DNA of 34,619 bases from Streptomyces longispororuber (GTDB taxonomy: Bacteria; Actinomycetota; Actinomycetes; Streptomycetales; Streptomycetaceae). Positions 17,917 to 26,100 of this stretch are shown in pieces (positions within the stretch are counted from its first letter, which is position 1; every line of letters begins with the position of its first letter). Location: assembly GCF_014656095.1 (NCBI RefSeq), contig NZ_BNBT01000092.1, positions 1-34,619 on the forward strand. Direction: 5' to 3'. Both the position numbers and the translations under genes were made by a program. The notes under the pieces are model-generated. The model did no database searches. It was not told the origin of the DNA and saw only the letters and a list, made by a program, of their open reading frames with translations.

Positions 17917-19401
17917 GTGTGCGCGGAGGGGCGCGGGGAGCGGCGACACCGCGGGGCGGGCGGGGGCCGACTGGGCGGGGGCGCGCTGAGGGGTGGTGAA
18001 GCGGCAGGGGGCACGCCCGGCGGCGGCGAGGCGGCAAGTGGTGGGCTGAGCGGCGGTGAGAGGGCCGGTGGTGCGCCGGATCCTGGTGGGCCGAACTCCG
18101 GTGGTTCGCCCGGTGGTGTGGCGACCGGTGGTGGGCCAGTCGACGTTGGGCCGACCGACGCCACACTGACCGACAGCACCCCATCCGGTAACGGCCCACC
18201 CTCTGAGCGGACCGGCGGTGGGTCGGCCGACGGTGAGCTGAGCGACGGTGAGGCGACCGACGGTCAGGCAGCGGGTGACCGGCCCACCAGTGACCGGCTC
18301 ACCGGCGACGGGACCACTGGCGACCGACCCACCGGTGACGGGACCGCCGGCGACGCGCTGGCTGACGGCGGGGGGACCAAGGGCGCGTTGGCCGGCGGTG
18401 AACCGGCGGGACGCCATTCGCCGCACCCCGCCGACGCGATGTGCGGGGCGGGTCGCGTTCTCTACGGCCGTGCCCTGCGCGCGGGCCGCCTTCCCGCGCG
18501 GGCGGCGGCCGTCGCGCCCTGCCTCGTCGACCAGGGGCTCCTCCATCCGGACCTCGACGACATGCGGTGGCTGCTGCCGAGCCCGCCCTCCGGCGCCCTG
18601 CTGCGGCTGCTGCGCGGCATCGAGGAGGACGTGGCCCGAGAACGCCACCGCGAAGCCGAGCTCACGCGGGCCTTCGCACCGCTCCTGGCCCTGGCACGCG
18701 AAGCCCCGGATCACCCCCGCGACGTCCCGGCGGCCCCGCTCACCCTGCACCACGGCGCGACCCGCGTCGCCGACGCCGTGAGCCGGGCCCTCGACGCCTG
18801 TACGCACGAGGCCCTGACCATCCAGCCCGGCGGCTTCCGGCCCGGCGCCGACCTGCCCTCCGGGCCGCCGTGCGAACAGGCCCTGCTCTCGCGCGGCTGC
18901 CGCGTCCGCACGCTCTACCAGGACACGACCCGGCACGCCTTCCCCGTGGTCGCACACGTCGAGCGGCTCCAGGGCGACGTGGAGGTCCGCACGCTGAGCG
19001 AGGTCACCGAGCAGCTCGTCGTACTCGACCGCGCGGTGGCCTTCATCCCCGCCGCGGGGGACCGCGCCCTGGCCCTGGAGATCCGCGCCCCCGCGCTCGT
19101 CGGCTACCTGACAGCTCTCTTCGACCGGCTGTGGGACCTGGCCACCCCCATGTTCCCGAACCCGCCGCCCGCACCGGCCCGGCGGGGCATCACCGCCCGG
19201 CAGCGCGCCATCGCCGCGCTCCTCACCGAGGGCCTCACCGACGCGGGCATCGCCGAGCGGCTCGGCATGAACGTCCGTACGGTCCGCGCCCACATCGCCA
19301 AGCTGTCCACCGCCCTCGGCAGCACCAGCCGCACCCAGCTCGGCTACCTCATCGGCCAGTCGGGCATCGTCGGCCCCGGAGACCTCTCCCGCACCTGCTG
19401 A
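17917..19401 (+). CDS. LuxR-type transcriptional regulator F with Gly/Thr/Asp-rich N-terminal extension
   Basis: A 494-residue paralog from GTG 17917, with AGGGGGG 6 nt upstream, 12 bp after E, so E-F are probably one operon. About 174 residues precede the core: first Gly/Ala repeats (GGGEAASGGLSGGERAGG), then Thr/Asp/Gly repeats (TGDGTTGDRPTGDGTAGD). The core is well conserved: MCGAGRVLYGRALRAGRL, LLHPDLDDMRWLLP, LTIQPGG, RGCRVRTLYQDTTRHA, DVEVRTLSEVTEQLVVLDRA, VAFIPAAGD and the HTH GLTDAGIAERLGMNVRTVRA. Third-position GC in the extension is visibly lower than in the core, as expected for repeat-expanded DNA. The extension is probably disordered; effector unknown. Confidence 0.75.
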   Translation: MCAEGRGERRHRGAGGGRLGGGALRGGEAAGGTPGGGEAASGGLSGGERAGGAPDPGGPNSGGSPGGVATGGGPVDVGPTDATLTDSTPSGNGPPSERTGGGSADGELSDGEATDGQAAGDRPTSDRLTGDGTTGDRPTGDGTAGDALADGGGTKGALAGGEPAGRHSPHPADAMCGAGRVLYGRALRAGRLPARAAAVAPCLVDQGLLHPDLDDMRWLLPSPPSGALLRLLRGIEEDVARERHREAELTRAFAPLLALAREAPDHPRDVPAAPLTLHHGATRVADAVSRALDACTHEALTIQPGGFRPGADLPSGPPCEQALLSRGCRVRTLYQDTTRHAFPVVAHVERLQGDVEVRTLSEVTEQLVVLDRAVAFIPAAGDRALALEIRAPALVGYLTALFDRLWDLATPMFPNPPPAPARRGITARQRAIAALLTEGLTDAGIAERLGMNVRTVRAHIAKLSTALGSTSRTQLGYLIGQSGIVGPGDLSRTC

Positions 19402-20576
19402 ATCACGAAAGTCCGGAATTGGCACCACTTGCCCCCACCTCCGCCCCTTGCACCGCAACAAGATGACGGTGGTGCGGGGGCACGCGCCGTTGCATGGTGG
19501 TGGAGGCGGCGGACGGGTCGATGCCAACCGGTACGGCAACCGGCCCGAGCCCGGCGTCATGTGGCTCTGTTGTGGTCTCCCCCCGCAGAGCCGCGCTTCC
19601 CTAAGGTCGCCCCGGCCGGCCACGCCCCGTAGGCCCGGCCGGGGCGCTACCAGGCCCCTGGGCCTTGAGCGGGGCTTCGGCGCTACGCGCCTCGTCCTCA
19701 AACGCCGGACGGGCTGCACCCATCGCGCCCCCCACCATCGTCGGCTCCCCGGCCTCCCCGCTCCGCACCTCGCCCTCGCACGCCGGACGGGCTGCACCTG
19801 TCGTGCTTCCCCACCGCCGTCGGCTCCCTGTTCCCGCCGCTACGCGGCTAGTCCTCAAACGCCGGACGGGCTGAAACCTTCACCGTCCCCACAGCGCCAA
19901 CGGCCCCCGCAGCCCGCCGCTCCGCGCTTCGTCCCCAAAAGCCGGACCGGCTGAAACCACCACCCACCCCGCCGCCAACGCCTCCCCACAACCCACCACC
20001 GCGCGCCTCACCCCCAAACACCGGACCGGCTGCACCTGTCGCGCTTCCCCACCGCCGTCGGCTTCCCGTTCCCGCCGCTACGCGGCTGGTCCTCAAACGC
20101 CGGACGGGCTGAAACTGCCGCTCTCCCGGCCATCGACGACTCCGCGCCCCACCGGACCCACCATTCCCAGTGTCGACAGCTCCCGCGCTGCCAGACTCGT
20201 TGAGCCGCCGACACACCGGACGGGTTGCACCTGCCGCCCTCCCCACCAGCGACGCCCCCCGGCACCCCGTCCGCAAACGCCAGACCGACTGGATCCCTGG
20301 CCCTCCCCGGTATCGACGCCGCTCCACGGACCGTCCGTCCTCAAGGGAAGGGCTGGGGCCTCTCGCCGACTCGCCACCCTCAGCCGTCCGCCCTGAAAAG
20401 GGCGGGCGGGTGGGGGAACATCCGTCGCGGAGCGGCGGATCACCGGCAGCCGACAACGGCGCAGCAGCACAGGTACAGCCCGTCCGGCGATTGAGGACCA
20501 GCCGCGCAGCGGCGGCAGCCCCCCGGCCCCGGCGGCCCGGGCACGAAGCCGTGCCAGACCCCCAGCCCCGGCAGGG
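19402..20576. repeat. Gene-free repeat region with about nine copies of a dispersed 23-bp repeat
   Basis: No gene is supported here. Copies of GTCCTCAAACGCCGGACGGG-CTG or variants lie at 19694-19716, 19774-19794, 19851-19873, 19931-19953, 20011-20032, 20089-20111, 20206-20226 and 20269-20291 on the plus strand, and one inverted copy at 20476-20498. Many are followed by GCACCTG or GAAAC. Bases 19791-19860 and 20029-20098 are near-identical direct duplicates. A further copy lies near dnaK (25836-25858). From memory this motif is common between genes in Streptomyces. Confidence 0.8.
19608..19646. terminator. Hairpin downstream of regulator F
   Basis: A perfect 12-bp stem (19608-19619 with 19635-19646) and 15-nt loop lie about 200 bp after the stop of regulator F and just before the repeat copies. 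It may end the E-F transcript, but the distance is long. Confidence 0.5.
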
Positions 20577-21083
20577 CTAAGCCTCCAGCCAGGTGGTCAG
20601 GAGGTGCTCCCTGGCCTCGCGGCGCGGCGTGCCGCCCTCGTGGGCGCGGCCCCACGCCGCCATCGCCGACAGCGTGGTCAAGAGGGTGGCCGCGCCCTCG
20701 GTGAGGCGGGTCAGGAGGGCCTGGGAGAGGTCGTACTCCCGCTGGGAGTACCCCGCGGCCGCGGCCGCGTACGCCGTCAGCTCCCGCTCCCCGCCCTCGG
20801 CGGTCTCCAGGCGCACCGTCATCGACGGCGCCTCGTCACCCCCGCCCAGACCCACCGTGAGCGCCAGGTCGACCACCATCCCGACGTGCCGCTTGAGGGA
20901 CTTCACGGGCACGCCCTCGACGGTCAGCGCGCGGACGTCGTCCCACAGCCACAGCCCCGTCTGCCGGTGCCCGAGGCCGGTCACGCCCTCGGGGGTGAGC
21001 CGCACCCCGGGCGCGAGCCCGGACGGCTTCGCGCCCACGTACACATCGCCCTCGGCGATCCAGAACAGCCCCACCATGGCCAT
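20577..21083 (-). CDS. Conserved-looking hypothetical protein next to hspR
   Basis: A 168-residue protein from ATG 21083; GGGGGAAG lies about 10 nt upstream, and a second in-frame ATG lies 6 nt further in. The frame also opens upstream (to 21137) without a ribosome site. The N-terminal part MVGLFWIAEGDVYVGAKPSG followed by LAPGVRLTPEGVTGLGHRQT looks like a small beta-rich domain (PH-like strand spacing), then a helical C-terminus with YDLSQALLTRLTEGAATLLT. No catalytic motif, signal peptide or membrane helix is clear. It follows hspR on the same strand after 156 bp. Function unknown. Confidence 0.6.
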   Translation of the reverse strand: MAMVGLFWIAEGDVYVGAKPSGLAPGVRLTPEGVTGLGHRQTGLWLWDDVRALTVEGVPVKSLKRHVGMVVDLALTVGLGGGDEAPSMTVRLETAEGGERELTAYAAAAAGYSQREYDLSQALLTRLTEGAATLLTTLSAMAAWGRAHEGGTPRREAREHLLTTWLEA

Positions 21084-21239
21084 GGCGAACCCACTTCCCC
21101 CGATGTCATCCCATGTCTTCCCGCGGTCAGCAGTCAATGTACGGCCGGGGGCGAGGGCGCGCGAAAAGGGGCCGGGAGGGATCCCACCTGCGGAATCCCT
21201 CCCGGCCCCGCGGCCCCGAAGGCCGCACGCGCCCGCGCG

Positions 21240-21695
21240 CTACTGCTCGGACGACCTCTTCGGCCGCCACACCACCAGGGCGCTCGCCTGCTGCACGTCC
21301 TGGTACGGCACCAGGTCGCGGCGGTAGGAGGCGTGCACCGCCGCCTCGCGCTGCTGCATGGCGGCCGCGGCGCCGTCGAGGGCCGCGGACAGCTCGGCCA
21401 CGCGGGACTGGAGCGCGGCGACCTGGTTCTCCAGCTCGATGATGCGCTTGATGCCCGCGAGGTTGATGCCCTCCTCCTGGGAGAGCTGCTGCACGGTGCG
21501 GAGCAGCTCGATGTCCCGGGCGGAGTACCGCCGGCCACGTCCCGCCGTGCGGTCCGGGGAGACCAGGCCCAGACGGTCGTACTGGCGCAGGGTCTGCGGG
21601 TGGAGACCGGAGAGCTGGGCCGCCACCGAGATGACGTACACCGGGGTCTCGTCCGTCAGTTGGTACGGGTTGCGTCGGCGGCCGTCCCGCTCCAT
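21240..21695 (-). CDS. hspR: Heat shock repressor HspR (MerR family)
   Basis: A 151-residue protein. Residues 17-85 are a MerR-type winged helix (VYVISVAAQLSGLHPQTLRQ, YDRLGLVSPDRTAGRGRRYS, DIELLRTVQQLSQEEGINLA), followed by a coiled coil (IIELENQVAALQSRVAELSA). HspR binds HAIR operators with DnaK as co-repressor and represses the dnaK operon, clpB and sometimes lon. Two matching HAIR sites are in this window (8977-8997 and 25683-25703). It is the last gene of the operon, 4 bp after dnaJ. Confidence 0.96.
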   Translation of the reverse strand: MERDGRRRNPYQLTDETPVYVISVAAQLSGLHPQTLRQYDRLGLVSPDRTAGRGRRYSARDIELLRTVQQLSQEEGINLAGIKRIIELENQVAALQSRVAELSAALDGAAAAMQQREAAVHASYRRDLVPYQDVQQASALVVWRPKRSSEQ

Positions 21696-21699
21696 GAGG

Positions 21700-22887
21700 T
21701 CACGCTCCCTTCGCGGCCTTGAACAGTTCTGCCCGCGGATCGACGTCCGCGGTCGCCTTCCGGTACGCCTCCAGGGCCTCCTTCGCCTCCGGCGACAGCG
21801 TCGTCGGGACGGTGACCTCGACGGTCACCAGGAGGTCGGCGGGCGTGCCGTCCTTGCGGGCCGGGCCCTTGCCGCGCACCCGCATCGTGCGGCCGTTGGG
21901 CGTGCCGGGCGGCAGCTTCAGGGTGACGGGCGTCCCCCCGAGGGTGGGCACCCGCACCTCGCCGCCGAGCGCGGCCTCGGCGACGGTCACCGGGACCGTC
22001 ACCGTCAGGTTGTCGCCCCGGCGGCCGAAGACCGGGTGGGCGGCCACGTGCACGACCACGTACAGGTCGCCCGCGGGGCCGCCGCGCTCGCCGGGCGCGC
22101 CCTTGCCGCGCAGCCGGATCCGCTGGCCGTCGCTGACGCCCGCCGGGATGCGCACCTGCATCGTCCGCGACGACTTGGCGCGGCCGCTGCCGTGGCACAC
22201 CTCGCAGGGCGTCTCGGCGATCAGGCCGCGGCCCTTGCAGTCCACGCAGGGGTCGGTGAGGGAGAACCCGCCACCGCCGCCGCGCGAGACCTGCCCGGTG
22301 CCCACGCAGGTGGGGCACACGCGGGGCGTGCCGTTCTTGTCGCCCGTGCCCGAACACGCCTTGCAGGGCGCCTGGGAGGACATGCGCAGCGGGACCGTCG
22401 CGCCCTCCACCGCCTCCGTGAAGCTCAGCGTCACCTCGGACTCGACGTCCTGGCCGCGGCGCGGCTGCGTACGCGTGCCCGCGCCCGTGCCGCCGCGGTT
22501 GAACAAGCCCCCGAAGACGTCACCTAGGCCGCCGCCGAAGCCGCCGGCGCCCGCTCCCCCGCCGCCCGGGCCGCCGCCTCCGAAGAGGTCGCCCAGGTCG
22601 AAGTTGAACGTGCCGCCGCCCGCTCCGGGGCCTGGCCTGAATCCGCCGTTGCCGAAGAGCGCGCGGGCCTCGTCGTACTCCTTGCGCTTCTTCGGGTCGC
22701 CGAGGACGTCGTTCGCCTCGGAGATCTCCTTGAAGCGCTCCTCGGCCTTCGCGTTGCCCTTGTTGGCGTCCGGGTGGTTCTCGCGGGCGAGCTTCCGGTA
22801 CGCCTTCTTGATCTCGGCTTCGGTGGCGTCCTTGGGGACGCCGAGGACCTTGTAGTAGTCCTTCTCGATGAAGTCCTTGGTGCTCAT
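21700..22887 (-). CDS. dnaJ: Chaperone protein DnaJ (Hsp40)
   Basis: A 395-residue type I J-protein. J domain at residues 1-75 with the HPD tripeptide at 38-40; a Gly/Phe-rich linker (GGGGPGGGGAGAGGFGGGLG); four zinc-finger CxxCxGxG motifs (CKACSGTG, CPTCVGTG, CVDCKGRG, CEVCHGSG); then the C-terminal substrate-binding domains. It stimulates DnaK ATPase and hands over unfolded clients. It lies 135 bp downstream of grpE in the same operon, a gap that contains a 10-bp hairpin, and 4 bp upstream of hspR. Confidence 0.97.
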   Translation of the reverse strand: MSTKDFIEKDYYKVLGVPKDATEAEIKKAYRKLARENHPDANKGNAKAEERFKEISEANDVLGDPKKRKEYDEARALFGNGGFRPGPGAGGGTFNFDLGDLFGGGGPGGGGAGAGGFGGGLGDVFGGLFNRGGTGAGTRTQPRRGQDVESEVTLSFTEAVEGATVPLRMSSQAPCKACSGTGDKNGTPRVCPTCVGTGQVSRGGGGGFSLTDPCVDCKGRGLIAETPCEVCHGSGRAKSSRTMQVRIPAGVSDGQRIRLRGKGAPGERGGPAGDLYVVVHVAAHPVFGRRGDNLTVTVPVTVAEAALGGEVRVPTLGGTPVTLKLPPGTPNGRTMRVRGKGPARKDGTPADLLVTVEVTVPTTLSPEAKEALEAYRKATADVDPRAELFKAAKGA

Positions 22888-22953
22888 CCCCGACGTCCCT
22901 CCTTCCTCGTCGTCAGGTCGACGCCGACGCCGACCGCGGCGCCGCCCCCGGTG

Positions 22954-22977
22954 CCGGCCCGGTGGGTACCGGGCCGG
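22954..22977. promoter_or_regulatory. Intercistronic hairpin between grpE and dnaJ
   Basis: CCGGCCCGGT (22954-22963) pairs perfectly with ACCGGGCCGG (22968-22977) across a GGGT loop, inside the only sizeable gap of the dnaK operon. It could tune the grpE/dnaJ ratio by attenuation or mRNA processing; this is inference. Confidence 0.5.
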
Positions 22978-23022
22978 TCACCGCGGCGGCGGCCGAGGTC
23001 GACGCCGTCGTCCGTGTCAACG

Positions 23023-23789
23023 TCAGCCCTCGTCCGGGCCACCGTTCTCCTTGTTGCCGTCCTGCTCGGCGCTCTCGCCGTCGGCCTTGGCCGCGCCCGC
23101 CGCCTCCGCGGCGTCCGCCGCGTTCGCCGCGTTCGCCGCGGGCTCGTCGCCCTCGCCGCCGGAGCCCTCCGACGCCTCGGACTTCACCGTCTGCGCGCCC
23201 GGCTGCGGCTCGGCCACCGCCACGCGCGCGGGACGGACGACCCGCTCGCCGATGCGATACCCCGGCTGGAGAATCGCGACGCACGTCGTCTCCGTGACGT
23301 CCGGCGCGTAGCTGTGCATCAGGGCCTCGTGGATCGTCGGGTCGAAGGGCTCGCCCTCCTTGCCGAACTGCTGGAGGCCCATCTTGGCGACGACCGTCTC
23401 CAGCGACTCGGCCACCGACTTGAAGCCGCCGACCAGCTCGCCGTGGTCCCGCGCGCGGCCGATGTCGTCGAGCGTCGGGAGCAGCTCGGTCAGGAGGTTC
23501 GCCGCAGCGATCTCCTTCACCGTCACCTTGTCCCGCTCCACCCGGCGCCGGTAGTTCTGGTACTCGGCCTGCAGGCGCTGGAGGTCCGCCGTGCGCTCGG
23601 CGAGCGCGGAGCGGGCCTGGTCGAGCTGGGCCGTCAGACCTGCGTCTCGCATCGCGTCCCCGGCCGGGGCCGCCGTGCCCTCCGCGGAGGAGGACTCGGC
23701 GGCCTTCGGCGCCGCTTCGTCAGGGGTGGCGCCGGAGGGGACGTCGGGCTGCTCGGCGCTGTCACCGAAACCCGGGGTCTCCTCCGTCA

Positions 23790-23790
<1 letters not shown>
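23023..23790 (-). CDS. grpE: Nucleotide exchange factor GrpE
   Basis: A 255-residue protein. An acidic disordered N-terminus (about 1-50) leads into a long dimerising helix (LQRLQAEYQNYRRRVERDKV), then the beta-wing domain with PFDPTIHEALMHSYAPDVTE and the closing GYRIGERVVRPARVAVAEP. The C-terminal 45 residues are an Ala/Glu/Gly-rich tail, long for the family. It exchanges ADP for ATP on DnaK. Its ATG overlaps the dnaK stop (TGATG), showing tight coupling. Confidence 0.95.
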
Positions 23791-25661
<1,871 letters not shown>

Positions 25662-25682
25662 TTCGGTGCCTCCAGATGACTT

Positions 25683-25703
25683 CTTGAGTGGAACTGACTC
25701 AAG
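25683..25703. promoter_or_regulatory. HAIR operator upstream of dnaK
   Basis: CTTGAGT-N7-ACTCAAG is a perfect match to the HspR-binding consensus, 21 bp upstream of the dnaK start. The overlap with the leader fits repression of the dnaK operon. Confidence 0.95.
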
Positions 25704-25733
25704 GATGCCCCACGGGTCCCCCCGAGTCAACAG

Positions 25734-25755
25734 AGCTGAGCCACCCCGACTCAAC
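25734..25755. promoter_or_regulatory. Degenerate second HAIR-like repeat in the dnaK promoter
   Basis: GCTGAGC-N7-ACTCAAC keeps one good half-site. A further GAGTCAAC half-site lies at 25724-25731. Several imperfect repeats upstream of the main operator are known in Streptomyces dnaK promoters. The minus-strand TTGAGT here could also serve as a -35 element. Confidence 0.5.
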
Positions 25756-25835
25756 TCTTATCTCGCCCTTACGCGCAACCTCACGGGGTTACGGGGAGAG
25801 ACGGCTACGGCACCCCTGGGGTTGAGGGCGGCATC

Positions 25836-25858
25836 CAGCCCGTCCGGCGTTTGAGGAC
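25836..25858 (-). repeat. Single copy of the dispersed 23-bp repeat
   Basis: This is the same motif as in the 19694-20498 array, in inverted orientation, followed by the usual GAGGCGCGGAGCGCC. Confidence 0.75.
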
Positions 25859-26043
25859 GAGGCGCGGAGCGCCGATGCGGGGGAGAGGGGCGGAGCCCCA
25901 TGAGGAGGCGGGGGGCGCCGAGGCCGAGCCCGGGAGCACGGCTCAAGGCGCCCACGCCAGGAAAGGGCAGCCTGAGCGACACAGATCACCGCCGCGCTGG
26001 CTACGCTGCCGCGCAGTATGTGGGTAGTCTCGTACGGACTGCA

Positions 26044-26061
26044 TAAGTTACCGCTTAGTAA
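26044..26061. promoter_or_regulatory. Candidate operator: two overlapping palindromes
   Basis: TTAC-N6-GTAA (26048-26061) and TAAG-N6-CTTA (26044-26057) overlap in the stretch TAAGTTACCGCTTAGTAA, about 40 bp upstream of the Fe-S oxidoreductase start. This shape suits a TetR-type dimer. Several actinobacterial lipid-metabolism regulators use operators of this style, but no specific regulator can be named. Confidence 0.4.
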
Positions 26062-26100
26062 TAGCTGGATTGCCCACCCGCAGGCCCGAGGAGCCCCGAA

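Larger units (their letters stand above)
25662..26100. other. Divergent intergenic region between dnaK and the Fe-S oxidoreductase gene
   Basis: No gene is supported in these 439 bp. From left to right it holds the dnaK leader and HAIR sites, one copy of the dispersed repeat (inverted; CAGCCCGTCCGGCGTTTGAG at 25836-25855), a GC-rich stretch of the associated GCGGAGCGCC type, and an AT-richer promoter zone at 26010-26070 in front of the plus-strand gene. Confidence 0.6.

Noticed and set aside
17596..19797. Long minus-strand reading frame opposite regulators E and F
   Set aside because: It is antisense to well-conserved HTH and core motifs; high-GC DNA gives such shadows routinely.
19694..20498. 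CRISPR array
   Set aside because: Repeats are degenerate, spacing varies from about 40 to 185 bp, spacers are partly repeated themselves, and no cas genes are present.
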